Below the pieces are notes generated by a model that ran no database searches, was not told where the DNA came from, and worked only from the letters and a program-made list of their open reading frames with translations. From Pirellulales bacterium (GTDB taxonomy: Bacteria > Planctomycetota > Planctomycetia > Pirellulales > JACPPG01), in NCBI GenBank assembly GCA_036499395.1, contig DASYDW010000064.1, positions 160,001 to 224,000 of the forward strand: 64,000 nucleotides of DNA, read 5' to 3'. The translations under genes and the position numbers were made by a program. Below, piece by piece: positions 31,427 through 41,824 of the stretch (the first letter of the stretch is position 1; each line of letters begins with the position of its first letter).

Positions 31427-31532
31427 AATAAGTCGGCAGCAGGCAGAGGGCAGTTGACAGAGTCGGAACTCATTTCATGCGGCGCAAATAATTCGAGCGA
31501 TCGCAATCATGCTTGCGCTAGCGCGCGAACGC

Positions 31533-32408
31533 TCAGAAGAGCGGATCTTTATGCGGCTGGCGATCGACATATTCCTGCCAGGCGTATTGTATTGGCCCCA
31601 TCGCCACGAACCCGCAGCACACCATCGGCACCGCATAGCCGCGAATGACCATGATCGCGACCGTGGCGAACATCAGCCCAACGATATGTCCCAGGCTGCG
31701 CTGACCGGAGAACATTTGATTGACAAGATGAGGATAGGGAATGCGCGACACCATCAGCAGTGCCACCAAGGCTGCGAAAAACGGCAAAACGGTCTGCAGC
31801 GCCGAGTCGATGCTTTCGGCAAACACCAACGGGTTATCCGCCTTGCGGAGTGTGTAAAACATAATCGCAAAACCAGCAATCGAGGCCGCGGCGGCCGGGC
31901 TGGGGAGCCCAGTGAAATGCAAATGGTCATCGTCTTCGCCCGTGTCGATCGTGAACCGCGCCAGGCGCAGCGCAGCGCACGAAACATACGACGCCGCGAT
32001 CACCCATGCCCAATCATGGTGCAAATAGGTAAAGCTGGGACACATTTTCACTAGCAAGAACGCGGGCGCGACGCCAAACGTCACCAGGTCGGACAGGCTG
32101 TCGAGTTGGGCGCCAAAATCGCTCGTCCAATTCGACAAGCGAGCCACATGCCCGTCCAACGCGTCGAACAGCATGGCCAGGAAGATCAACCAGCCGCTCA
32201 GCATCACGTTGTGCGTCGGATCGTTCTTGTCGAGCGCTTGCATCGCCTTCATGGGGCTGCGCGTCCCGAGCGGCGACGCGATCGGAATATCGCTCGACGT
32301 CGGCGCGTCGACGCGCGCCGCCACGACGATCGCGAAAAACCCGCAGACCAGGTTGGCCAACGTAAACATCGTTGGCAAAACCGCCACGGTACGAATGCGT
32401 GCCATCAT
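31533..32408 (-). CDS. pssA: CDP-diacylglycerol-serine O-phosphatidyltransferase
   Basis: This 291-residue integral membrane enzyme transfers phosphatidyl from CDP-diacylglycerol to serine. The complete CDP-alcohol phosphotransferase motif is visible, with Asp82, Asp85-Gly86, Ala89-Arg90, Gly99, Asp103 and Asp107. About six to eight hydrophobic segments follow. An insert at about 33-65 (PTSSDIPIASPLGTRSPMKA) lies between the first helix and the catalytic motif. It is next to psd, the following enzyme of the pathway, on the same strand. Confidence 0.92.
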   Translation of the reverse strand: MMARIRTVAVLPTMFTLANLVCGFFAIVVAARVDAPTSSDIPIASPLGTRSPMKAMQALDKNDPTHNVMLSGWLIFLAMLFDALDGHVARLSNWTSDFGAQLDSLSDLVTFGVAPAFLLVKMCPSFTYLHHDWAWVIAASYVSCAALRLARFTIDTGEDDDHLHFTGLPSPAAAASIAGFAIMFYTLRKADNPLVFAESIDSALQTVLPFFAALVALLMVSRIPYPHLVNQMFSGQRSLGHIVGLMFATVAIMVIRGYAVPMVCCGFVAMGPIQYAWQEYVDRQPHKDPLF

Positions 32409-32475
32409 GCTCGGTGTCTCGATTCGGTGGCGCCTCCGGCACCGTCCACAAAATGACTCTCGGAACTTTATGTTC

Positions 32476-33438
32476 TTATTCGGCGTCTTTGTAGCGGGCC
32501 AGGATGCTGCTTCCGGCCACGACTCGCTCGCCGATGCGCGTCACGATCTCCAACCCTTCGGTCGCCGGCAGGATCAACTCGGTGCGCGAGCCCAGCTTGA
32601 TCATGCCGAAACGATGCCCACGCGATACCGACTCGCCCGGTCGCAGGCTGCACACGATGCGGCGGGCAAACTGACCGGCAATCTGCCGCACAACCAACCT
32701 GCGTCGCGCGGGGCTGGCATCTTCCAGTCCGATCCACATGGCCTCGTTTTCCCACGCACTGTCGGGGCGCAACGCACTCAGGAATTTGCCTGGCGAATAC
32801 TTCAAGCATAGCACCCGCGCATCGCAGGGACTACGGTTCAAATGGACGTTAAAGATCGACAGAAACAGGCCGATTCTTACCGCCGGCCCTCCCACGAACG
32901 GATCGTTTTCTAGCTGCGCGATTTCGACAACCTTGCCATCCGCCGGCGACACCATAAGCCCAGGTTCTTGCGATATCCGACGCGGCGGATCGCGGAAGAA
33001 ATAGACGATCAGAAATAGAACCACGGCAAGTGGTATCGCGAGTGGCCAGAATCGTGACAAAGCCAGCGCCACGGTCCCCGCCAGAAGCGGGTAGCCCATC
33101 AGTTGCAGTTCGGCCAACCCCCATCGGGCAAACGGGATCCGTTCGCGCCAGGCGAAAGGATCGTCCGCCGGGCTCCACGCGGCTGTACATAAATTGCGGC
33201 AGTATTTCAAATCGCGCGGATCGAGAATCTCGTGCGGCGCACCCGTCGTGTCGCCCTGACGCAAAGCAGCCATGCGAGCCACATAACCGCGGCGGAAGGT
33301 GCGCAGATACCATCGTCGCACATGCCCCCAAGCCAGTTCCAAGCTGTAACAAACGCCACCCCCTGGCTGTACGCTGGTGATGTTCGCTGGCAGCGGTTCC
33401 ACTCCTGCCTGGTGGGATTCAAGATCAGCGTGGGGCAT
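32476..33438 (-). CDS. psd: Phosphatidylserine decarboxylase, compact GSRT type
   Basis: This 320-residue protein should convert phosphatidylserine into phosphatidylethanolamine. The decarboxylase core covers about 145-320, with VSPADGKVVEIAQ, NVHLNRSP (His199) and the self-processing site in GMIKLGSRTELILP (Gly283-Ser284), where the pyruvoyl group forms. Two hydrophobic segments precede it at about 113-147. The first 110 residues are an extra domain (RWYLRTFRRGYVARM, DPRDLKYCRNLCTA) not found in the short PSD family. The ATG at 33438 was chosen; the frame stays open much further, and an ATG at 33483 is the main alternative. Confidence 0.88.
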   Translation of the reverse strand: MPHADLESHQAGVEPLPANITSVQPGGGVCYSLELAWGHVRRWYLRTFRRGYVARMAALRQGDTTGAPHEILDPRDLKYCRNLCTAAWSPADDPFAWRERIPFARWGLAELQLMGYPLLAGTVALALSRFWPLAIPLAVVLFLIVYFFRDPPRRISQEPGLMVSPADGKVVEIAQLENDPFVGGPAVRIGLFLSIFNVHLNRSPCDARVLCLKYSPGKFLSALRPDSAWENEAMWIGLEDASPARRRLVVRQIAGQFARRIVCSLRPGESVSRGHRFGMIKLGSRTELILPATEGLEIVTRIGERVVAGSSILARYKDAE

Positions 33439-35132
<1,694 letters not shown>

Positions 35133-35270
35133 TAGCCGTTTTGCATAGCGGTAGGTCTCGGTAACCAGCCTCTGTGAGACCGGACCGGACTTATACGCAC
35201 TGGCTGCAGAACGCGAAGGAATAGCGTGACGCGGCTCGTCATGCGCCGTCTGGCTGTGGAGGCATGCGGC

Positions 35271-35654
35271 ATGTCCCCGGATGAAAATATTCCTCGGCCG
35301 AGCCCAGCCGCGCCTATCACCGATTCACCTTGGTTCTGGTTGGTGCTATTCGTCGCCGGAGCACTCATGGCGATCGTCGTTATCGGGCCGAAGCACGCCT
35401 ATCGCCAGGCCCGGCTCGAACGGATGAATGATTCTCGCGAGCAGATCGCGCGGAATGAAGCGGGCGAACTTCCCGAGGATGATGCGCCGGCGCGCGAGCT
35501 CGATGCTCGGGCAGCTCGCCAATTCACGCTGGGGCCGCTGGCCGCGGTGCTGGCCTTGCTGTTGGCCGTTGGCGCTGCGGCGCTCGGTGTGCTTGCATTT
35601 CTTAGGGCAGATGCCCGGCGAGGCGCGCGGCGTCGCGCGAAAGAAAACCCATGA
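35271..35654 (+). CDS. Small membrane protein of unknown function
   Basis: From the ATG at 35271 this is a 127-residue protein with two hydrophobic segments, at about 22-43 (WFWLVLFVAGALMAIVVIG) and 89-112 (LAAVLALLLAVGAAALGVLA), separated by a charged helix rich in Arg and Glu, and ending in a basic tail. A GGAGG eight bases before this ATG decides the start against a GTG at 35226. Its stop overlaps the next gene by 4 bases (ATGA), so the two proteins are made together and probably work together. Confidence 0.7.
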   Translation: MSPDENIPRPSPAAPITDSPWFWLVLFVAGALMAIVVIGPKHAYRQARLERMNDSREQIARNEAGELPEDDAPARELDARAARQFTLGPLAAVLALLLAVGAAALGVLAFLRADARRGARRRAKENP

Positions 35655-36184
35655 GCTGGCTTGTCGAAGATCCCACACCCACGCTCGTGGCCATCGTGCT
35701 CGTCGAGGCCTTGCTCGTGCTCGCGCTGGTGAAAACCGGGCGGGGCATTTTGCTGGCCGTGATGGTCGGAGTGGCGCTACTAGGGACAGGATTACTGGCG
35801 CTGGAATGGATGGTCGTCACCGACAAAGAATCTGTCGAAGAGACCCTCACCGCGGCCGCGCACGCGCTCGAGGCGAACGATCCGGAAGCGGTGATTCGCT
35901 TCATTGATTCGGCCTCGCCGATGCGCAGTCGTGTCAAGCAAGAGATGTCGCAAGTCACGATCAGCAAGGCGTCGTTCAGCCGCCTGGACGTGAAGTTCAA
36001 TCGACTCGTCAGCCCTCCCACGGCTGAGGCCGACTTTATGGGCTATATCAACGGCCGTGATCGGCGCGGCGAACTGCCGTACGAGAATTTCGCCGGCCGG
36101 TTCATCGTTCGCCTCCGCCGCGAGGGGGAAACTTGGGTAATGACCGACTACGAATTGCATGACCGAACGGGCGCCAGGCGTTGA
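35651..36184 (+). CDS. Membrane protein with C-terminal NTF2-like-looking domain
   Basis: This 177-residue protein has two membrane segments at its N-terminus (about 12-30 and 34-54). The region from about 60 (SVEETLTAAAHALEANDPEA) consists of helices followed by beta-rich sequence ending in ENFAGRFIVRLRREGETWVM, then DYEL. This helix-then-sheet order and the length resemble NTF2/SnoaL-like ligand-binding domains, but no diagnostic residues are visible. It overlaps the preceding small membrane protein by 4 bases. The function is unknown. Confidence 0.7.
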   Translation: MSWLVEDPTPTLVAIVLVEALLVLALVKTGRGILLAVMVGVALLGTGLLALEWMVVTDKESVEETLTAAAHALEANDPEAVIRFIDSASPMRSRVKQEMSQVTISKASFSRLDVKFNRLVSPPTAEADFMGYINGRDRRGELPYENFAGRFIVRLRREGETWVMTDYELHDRTGARR

Positions 36185-36190
36185 GCCGGC

Positions 36191-36661
36191 CTACTGCATC
36201 GTCCGACGCTCGATCATCAATTCTCCCTTGTCAGGCATGTAGATGTACTGACTGTCGTCAGGCAACTCGGGCAGCTTGATATTGTTGGCCTGGATGATGT
36301 CGCGCATGAAGGCGTCATGCGTCTTCGGCAACTCGCCATGCTCTCCCTTGTAGAGATTCATCGCTGACTCCAAGGACAGAAACACCGCCTTGTCCTGGAT
36401 GCGCAGGAACGTGCTCGTCGGCGTGGCCAGGACGCCCTTGCCGATTTCCTTGGCCGCGATCCCCTTCTTGGTCAGATCCTCGGACGCTTTTTCTTGAACA
36501 CGTGCGGCCGGCGGAGGGACAATTGCAGGAGGCATTGGCGCCGGCGGAGCGCTACCAGCCGTGGCACTCGCCGCGGGAGCTGGTCCACTAGGCTGTGCCG
36601 TTTCGCCACAGCCGATTGCCAAACAAATAACGCCCAACAGCGGCAACCAACTGCTCTTCAT
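36191..36661 (-). CDS. Putative lipoprotein
   Basis: This 156-residue protein starts with a classical lipoprotein signal, MKSSWLPLLGVICLAIGCGE, where Cys18 follows the lipobox LAIG. A Pro/Ala-rich spacer runs to about residue 55. The rest is a small folded part containing FLRIQDKAVFLSLESAMNLY, then ELPKTHDAFMRDII and a terminal YIYMPDKGELMIERR. It should be exported and anchored in a membrane facing the periplasm. AGGAG six bases before the ATG supports the start. It is 6 bases from the convergent upstream membrane protein; no function can be assigned. Confidence 0.75.
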   Translation of the reverse strand: MKSSWLPLLGVICLAIGCGETAQPSGPAPAASATAGSAPPAPMPPAIVPPPAARVQEKASEDLTKKGIAAKEIGKGVLATPTSTFLRIQDKAVFLSLESAMNLYKGEHGELPKTHDAFMRDIIQANNIKLPELPDDSQYIYMPDKGELMIERRTMQ

Positions 36662-36735
36662 CGAAAGCTCCTCTGATGGATCGGGGGCGAAAGGCGGCCG
36701 CTTGTCTTTCCTAGGAAAGTCCTACAGCGGAATCC

Positions 36736-37494
36736 CTACAGTTTCAAATCCCACTTGCGCATCGAGTCCAACATATCGTGTCGTGTTAGATCGAAATCCA
36801 AGGGCGTTACCGTCACATAGCCGGCCAGGAGAGCCGTTAAATCCGTTTCGTGATCACCGGGTCGCGGCGGAGGATCACTCGTGGCCCAGTAATAGTTGCG
36901 TCCGCGCGGATCGATGCGTTTCTCGAAATGCTCGCCGTACCGCTCGACACCCATCGGCACGACCTTAACCCCCTTCGGCTGCTGCAAGGCGGGCGTTGGG
37001 ATATTCACGTTGTAGAGTTGCGGACGATCTCCCTTACGGTCGAGGATCTGCTGAATGACCTTCGCCGCAAGCGTCGCCGCCTTGTCAAAATCGGCGTGCT
37101 CGTTGAACTCCAACGACACGGCGATGCTGTTAATGCCGAAAAACGCTCCCTCGATGGCCGCCGCTACGGTGCCCGAATACAGCACGTTGATGCCGGCATT
37201 CAATCCACCATTGATGCCGCTGACAACCAGTGTCGGCCGCGTCGGGCAGAACTCGAAAATACCCAACTTAACACAATCGGCCGGGCTCCCCTCGACCGCC
37301 CAGCCCCGCCGGCGATTCCCCTCGAAGACTTCCTTCACCACAAGTGGGCTGAGGAACGTGATCGAATGGCCGACCCCACTTTGTTCGGTGGCGGGCGAAA
37401 CGACCGTAACGTCCCCCATTTTCCGCAGTTCTTGCTCCAGGGCCGCCAATCCAGGCGCGTAGATTCCATCGTCGTTCGTCAAAAGTATTTGCAC
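36736..37494 (-). CDS. surE: 5'/3'-nucleotidase SurE
   Basis: This 252-residue metal-dependent nucleotidase dephosphorylates nucleoside monophosphates and is linked to stationary-phase survival. The N-terminus MQILLTNDDGIYAPGLAALE carries the metal ligands Asp8 and Asp9. TEQSGVGHSITF supplies the conserved serine, and SGINGGLNAG the asparagine. The C-terminal block TDLTALLAGYVTVTPLDFDL is also characteristic. The start is GTG. It is transcribed away from guaA and upstream of the lipoprotein gene, 74 bases apart. Confidence 0.95.
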   Translation of the reverse strand: MQILLTNDDGIYAPGLAALEQELRKMGDVTVVSPATEQSGVGHSITFLSPLVVKEVFEGNRRRGWAVEGSPADCVKLGIFEFCPTRPTLVVSGINGGLNAGINVLYSGTVAAAIEGAFFGINSIAVSLEFNEHADFDKAATLAAKVIQQILDRKGDRPQLYNVNIPTPALQQPKGVKVVPMGVERYGEHFEKRIDPRGRNYYWATSDPPPRPGDHETDLTALLAGYVTVTPLDFDLTRHDMLDSMRKWDLKL

Positions 37495-37624
37495 GCGGTT
37501 TCTCGATGGCAGGCGGTTCTTGAAAACGAGTAATTTGTCGCAGTCGCACTATAACGCCGTGCCGGGCCAAGCGGCAACGAACCCTATTCAATGGCCAGCG
37601 GGAATCTTATAATCTTCTGTTTCA

Positions 37625-37648
37625 CCCGGCGAACGTCGGGCTTTTTTC
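37625..37648 (+). terminator. Candidate terminator/attenuator in the guaA leader
   Basis: The stem CCCGGC (37625-37630), tetraloop GAAC and GTCGGG (37635-37640) form six pairs including one G-T, followed by C and six Ts. This is a short intrinsic-terminator shape on the plus strand, 60 bases before the guaA ATG at 37708. Nothing on the plus strand upstream of it ends nearby (surE is divergent), so its likely target is the guaA leader transcript. No known purine aptamer was recognised. Confidence 0.5.
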
Positions 37649-37707
37649 GTTTTAGGGCCCCGGCCATTCCCGCCCAGGGTCCACCGACACTCGTCATTTT
37701 GCTGCCC

Positions 37708-39291
37708 ATGGCTTTGGACACCGCACCCGCAAACGCCGCTCCGGCGAGCACCACGGACGAAAAGGTGCTGGTCCTCGATTTCGGCGCTCAATACGCGCAG
37801 TTGATCGCCCGGCGCGTCCGCGAGCAGAACGTCTATTGCGAGATCGTCCGGCACGACATTACGCCCGCGCGGTTACGCGAACTGGCGCCGAAAGGAATCA
37901 TCCTTTCCGGCGGCCCGTCGAGTGTCTACGAGCCCGGCGCGCCCCATTGCGACCCCGAGATTTTTCGGATGGGAATTCCCGTGCTGGGCATCTGCTACGG
38001 CATGCAACTGGCGTGCGATGCCCTGGGAGGCAAGGTCAACAGCGTCCAGGCCCGCGAGTTCGGCCGCGCGAACTGCGAAATCACGAACGACACCGACCTG
38101 CTCTCTGGCCTGCCGCGGCATACGCAAGTCTGGATGAGTCATGGCGATCAGGTCACTCAGGTCAGCGATGATTTCGAAGCCTTGGCGACCACGTCGACCT
38201 GCGCGATCGCGGCCGTGCGGCATAAAACGCTGCCAGTTTACGGCGTGCAGTTTCATCCCGAAGTGACGCACACGCCGCAAGGGCGCGAAATACTCGCCAA
38301 TTTCGTGCGTCGCGTGTGCCATACGACGGGCGCCTGGCAATTAGGAGATTTCGCCGAGCAGTCGATCGAAGCGATCCGTCGCCGTGTCGGTAATCGACGC
38401 GTGATCTGTGGTTTATCCGGCGGCGTTGATTCGTCGGTCGTCGCCGCGCTTTTATATCAGGCCATCGGCAGCCAACTCTCCTGCATCCTGGTCGACAACG
38501 GCCTGTTGCGCAAGGACGAAGCGGCCGCCGTGATTCGCGAATTCTCGGGACATTTTCGCACCGATCTGCATGTTGTGCAGGGCGAGGAGCGATTCCTCGC
38601 CGCCCTGGCTGGTGTCAGCGACCCGCAAGAGAAACGTAAGATCATCGGCCGGGTCTTCATCGAGTGCTTTACGGACGAGGCCGCCAAGATCGAAGGGGCC
38701 GAGTTTTTGGCCCAGGGAACCCTGTACCCCGACGTCATTGAAAGTGGCGCGGCAGTCGATGGTCCAGCAGCTACGATCAAGCTGCATCACAACGTGGGTG
38801 GGTTGCCCGAGGACTTAAGCTTCGAATTGATCGAGCCGCTGCGCGACCTGTTCAAGGACGAAGTCCGCCGGCTGGGCTCGCAACTCGGCCTGCCCGATGA
38901 AATTGTTTGGCGGCATCCCTTTCCTGGCCCCGGCCTGGCGGTGCGTTGCCTGGGGCCCGTCACTCGCGAGCGGCTGGACCGATTGCGCGAGGCAGACTGG
39001 ATCGTGGTGGACGAAATCCGCAAGGCCGGCCTGTACCGGCAAACGTCGCAATCCTTTGCCGTGTTGCTGCCGGTGCAGAGCGTAGGCGTGATGGGAGACG
39101 CGCGAACTTACGAAGAAACAATCGCCGTTCGCTCGATCGATAGCGAAGATTTCATGACCGCCGATTGGAGTCGGTTGCCCTATGACCTGCTGGCGCGAAT
39201 TTCGACGCGCATCATTAACGAGGTCAAGGGAGTGAACCGCGTGGTCTATGACATCAGTTCGAAGCCCCCGGCCACGATCGAGTGGGAATAG
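37708..39291 (+). CDS. guaA: GMP synthase (glutamine-hydrolysing)
   Basis: This 527-residue bifunctional enzyme makes GMP from XMP, ATP and glutamine. The class I amidotransferase domain (about 18-215) has the nucleophile Cys96 in [15 protein letters not shown] and the His/Glu in [11 protein letters not shown]. The ATP-pyrophosphatase domain has the PP-loop [18 protein letters not shown]. The dimerisation domain ends [15 protein letters not shown]. The frame is open 39 codons upstream to 37591, across the terminator-like hairpin; conservation starts near residue 18, and the ATG at 37708 is the natural start. Confidence 0.97.
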   Translation: MALDTAPANAAPASTTDEKVLVLDFGAQYAQLIARRVREQNVYCEIVRHDITPARLRELAPKGIILSGGPSSVYEPGAPHCDPEIFRMGIPVLGICYGMQLACDALGGKVNSVQAREFGRANCEITNDTDLLSGLPRHTQVWMSHGDQVTQVSDDFEALATTSTCAIAAVRHKTLPVYGVQFHPEVTHTPQGREILANFVRRVCHTTGAWQLGDFAEQSIEAIRRRVGNRRVICGLSGGVDSSVVAALLYQAIGSQLSCILVDNGLLRKDEAAAVIREFSGHFRTDLHVVQGEERFLAALAGVSDPQEKRKIIGRVFIECFTDEAAKIEGAEFLAQGTLYPDVIESGAAVDGPAATIKLHHNVGGLPEDLSFELIEPLRDLFKDEVRRLGSQLGLPDEIVWRHPFPGPGLAVRCLGPVTRERLDRLREADWIVVDEIRKAGLYRQTSQSFAVLLPVQSVGVMGDARTYEETIAVRSIDSEDFMTADWSRLPYDLLARISTRIINEVKGVNRVVYDISSKPPATIEWE

Positions 39292-39428
39292 GCTCGTCAG
39301 ACTAGCTAGTCACGAGTTACTGCATCTATGGGGACCGGAATCCGTGGCGATGGCGATCCCGGGCCTCGCATGAACTGTCCATTGCGCCAAAACTGAATCA
39401 CGATCGCTGGCAATAACCGAACGAGATT

Positions 39429-41102
39429 ATGAGCAAGCAATACATCTATCAAATGGCCGGCCTGACGAAGAAGTTCGGCCAGCGCGAAATTCTGAAAGAC
39501 GTCTGGCTGGCATTCTATCCCGGCGCCAAGATCGGCGTGCTCGGGCGCAACGGCTCGGGCAAAAGTACGCTGCTGCGCATCATGGCCGGCGTGGATAAAG
39601 AGTTCGACGGCGAGTCCCGCCTGACCGACGGCTTTACCGTAGGCTACGTGCCACAGGAGCCAATGCTCGACCCCTCGACCGACGTGCGCGGCAATATCGA
39701 GCAGGCTGTCATCGAAACGCGGCAACTGCTGCAAAAGTTCGAGGAGATCAACGCCCGCTTTGCCGAGCCATTGGACGACGCTGGCATGGAAAAGTTGCTA
39801 GCCGAGCAGGCCCGCGTGCAGGACAAGATCGACGCCGTCAACGCGTGGGAACTCGACCGGCAGATCGAGATCGCAATGGACGCGATGCAGTTGCCACCAG
39901 GGGACGCCGACGTCAGCACGCTTTCAGGTGGTGAGCGGCGCCGCGTGGCGTTGTGCAAGATGCTGCTCGAAAAGCCCGACCTGCTGCTCTTGGATGAACC
40001 GACCAACCATCTCGACGCCGAAAGTGTCGCATGGCTCGAGCGGCACTTGGCTGAATACCCTGGCACAGTCGTGGCCGTCACGCACGATCGCTATTTCCTC
40101 GACAACGTGGCGGGCTGGATTCTGGAACTCGACCGCGGGCGGGGCATTCCCTGGGAAGGGAATTACTCCTCCTGGCTCGAGCAAAAGCAAAAGCGATTGG
40201 TCCTGGAAGAAAAGGCCGCTTCAGCCCGACAAAAGACCCTGACACGCGAGCTGGAATGGATTCGCATGGCTCCTCGGGCCCGCCAGGCCAAGAGCAAAGC
40301 CCGCATCAAGGCCTACGAGCAGATGTCGGCCGAGGCTTACGAGGACCGACAGGAAGAATTCGAAATGCAGATCCCGCCGGGCAAGCATCTCGGCGAATTA
40401 GTGATCGACATGGAGAAGGTCAGCAAGGGATACAACGACCGGTTACTTATCGATGACCTGAGCCTGCGTCTGCCGGCCGGCGGCATCGTCGGCATTATTG
40501 GGCCGAATGGCGCCGGCAAGACGACGTTGTTCCGTATGCTGGTCGAAGCGGAAAAGCCTGACGTTGGAACCGTGCGAGTTGGACCGACGGTCGAAATGGG
40601 CTACGTCGACCAAAATCGGGACGCCCTCGATCCTGAAAAGACGGTCTTCGAGGAGATTTCCGGCGGTTACGATAACTTCGACATCGGCAGTCGCAAGGTT
40701 CCTGCCCGGGCTTACGTCGCGCGGTTCAACTTCTTGGGCACGGACCAGCAAAAGCTAGTCGGCAAGCTATCCGGCGGTGAGCGAAACCGCGTTCACCTGG
40801 CGAAGCTGCTCCGCCGCGGGGCTAATGTTTTGCTGCTAGATGAACCGACCAACGACCTGGACGTCGACACCCTGAGGGCGCTTGAAGAAGCGATTCTCAA
40901 CTTTGCGGGCTGCGTCGTCGTGATCAGCCACGACCGCTGGTTCCTGGACCGGATTGCCACTCATATTCTGGCGTTCGAAGGGGATGGTTACGTCCACTGG
41001 TGCGAAGGGAATTTCCAGACCTATGAGGAACAGCGGCACACACGTCTGGGCCTGGACGCCGACCAGCCGAAACGGTTCCGATACAAGAAGCTGCAGCACT
41101 AG
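39429..41102 (+). CDS. ettA: Energy-dependent translational throttle protein EttA (ABC-F)
   Basis: This 557-residue soluble ABC-F ATPase binds the ribosomal E site and gates translation according to energy state. There are two ABC domains: the first has Walker [10 protein letters not shown] (39-47), signature [13 protein letters not shown] and Walker [13 protein letters not shown]. The second has [21 protein letters not shown] and [12 protein letters not shown]. The linker contains the basic arm [15 protein letters not shown]. The opening [20 protein letters not shown] and the overall order are those of EttA rather than Uup or YheS. There are no membrane segments. Confidence 0.94.
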   Translation: MSKQYIYQMAGLTKKFGQREILKDVWLAFYPGAKIGVLGRNGSGKSTLLRIMAGVDKEFDGESRLTDGFTVGYVPQEPMLDPSTDVRGNIEQAVIETRQLLQKFEEINARFAEPLDDAGMEKLLAEQARVQDKIDAVNAWELDRQIEIAMDAMQLPPGDADVSTLSGGERRRVALCKMLLEKPDLLLLDEPTNHLDAESVAWLERHLAEYPGTVVAVTHDRYFLDNVAGWILELDRGRGIPWEGNYSSWLEQKQKRLVLEEKAASARQKTLTRELEWIRMAPRARQAKSKARIKAYEQMSAEAYEDRQEEFEMQIPPGKHLGELVIDMEKVSKGYNDRLLIDDLSLRLPAGGIVGIIGPNGAGKTTLFRMLVEAEKPDVGTVRVGPTVEMGYVDQNRDALDPEKTVFEEISGGYDNFDIGSRKVPARAYVARFNFLGTDQQKLVGKLSGGERNRVHLAKLLRRGANVLLLDEPTNDLDVDTLRALEEAILNFAGCVVVISHDRWFLDRIATHILAFEGDGYVHWCEGNFQTYEEQRHTRLGLDADQPKRFRYKKLQH

Positions 41103-41315
41103 GAAGCCCCCATTCCAGACTCTCTTTCGCAAGAAAAATGCACGTCGGTGGCTTGCCAGACACCCGCATTTGTAGTGCATAATAAAGAAGTTCTTTAGCC
41201 GCACCGCGCGGAACTTGCCCAGGCAAGGCGAACGTTCGTCGCCGCCGGTCAGCGTCTTCCAAAAGCTGTTTCACCTCGCGGCTCACTTTCGATTTTTTTG
41301 AGGAGTCGGTTTGCA

Positions 41316-41495
41316 ATGACGGTGCTGCACTCGGGTTCGACGAAGAAGTTTGCCGCTGGTTGGGAAGGAATTTTCACGCGCCGCACCACGAAGGGCGCGG
41401 CGACGGTGAAAGTGGCCGCAACAACGCCGGCTAAAAAGAAGACCGCCTCGCAAAAGCCCAAGACATCAAAGGCGGTGAAGCGCCGCGCACGTTAG
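41316..41495 (+). CDS. Small basic protein
   Basis: This 59-residue protein starts MTVLHSGSTKKFAAGWEGIF, continues TRRTTKGAATVKV and ends in a Lys/Ala-rich tail (KKKTASQKPKTSKAVKRRAR), histone- or ribosome-associated-looking. The HSGSTKK start followed by a W--IF motif recalls a short basic protein I have seen conserved in planctomycetes, but I cannot name it. GAGGAG at about 41300-41305 supports this ATG over one at 41298. It is a likely nucleic-acid-binding protein; the role is unknown. Confidence 0.6.
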   Translation: MTVLHSGSTKKFAAGWEGIFTRRTTKGAATVKVAATTPAKKKTASQKPKTSKAVKRRAR

Positions 41496-41688
41496 CAATT
41501 CAGGTCTGATCGAAGGCATTCTATTTACGAATAAACGTCCGCAACCGCCTGGGCGTGAATGCCATGTCGCATTCCTCCCGCGTCCTACCGATTCGCCGTG
41601 TCTTGCAGCAGGCCAGCGGGCGCGTAGACGGCACCCCGCCCAGGATTTAGAATCGAATCCTGTAGTCGATGCAATTCGGCTGCAACAT

Positions 41689-41761
41689 GCGGGCGTAGCT
41701 CAGTTGGTAGAGCGCTAGCTTCCCAAGCTGGATGTCGACGGTTCGAGTCCGTTCGCCCGCT
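41689..41761 (+). tRNA. tRNA-Gly (anticodon CCC)
   Basis: A complete cloverleaf can be drawn. The acceptor stem GCGGGCG (41689-41695) pairs with CGCCCGC (41754-41760), with T as discriminator. The D-arm is GCTCAGTTGGTAGAGC, the anticodon stem CTAGC/GCTGG encloses the loop TTCCCAA (anticodon CCC), and the T-arm contains GTTCGAGTC. The integrase start lies 64 bases downstream, which marks the 3' end as an attachment site for the following island. CCA is not encoded. Confidence 0.93.
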
Positions 41762-41824
41762 CTAGACTTACGTCGACTCTCTCCTAGCATTGCAGAGATA
41801 ACTGCAGAGTTAGGAGAGGGTCGT

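Noticed and set aside
41153..41183. Possible promoter TTGCCA with CATAAT upstream of the small basic protein
   Set aside because: The spacer is 19 bases and both boxes are imperfect; chance matches of this quality are frequent.
41732..41824. Upstream extension of the integrase frame into the tRNA gene
   Set aside because: It would overlap the tRNA 3' end; a strong AGGAGAGGG site just before 41825 and a normal family N-terminus favour the shorter form.
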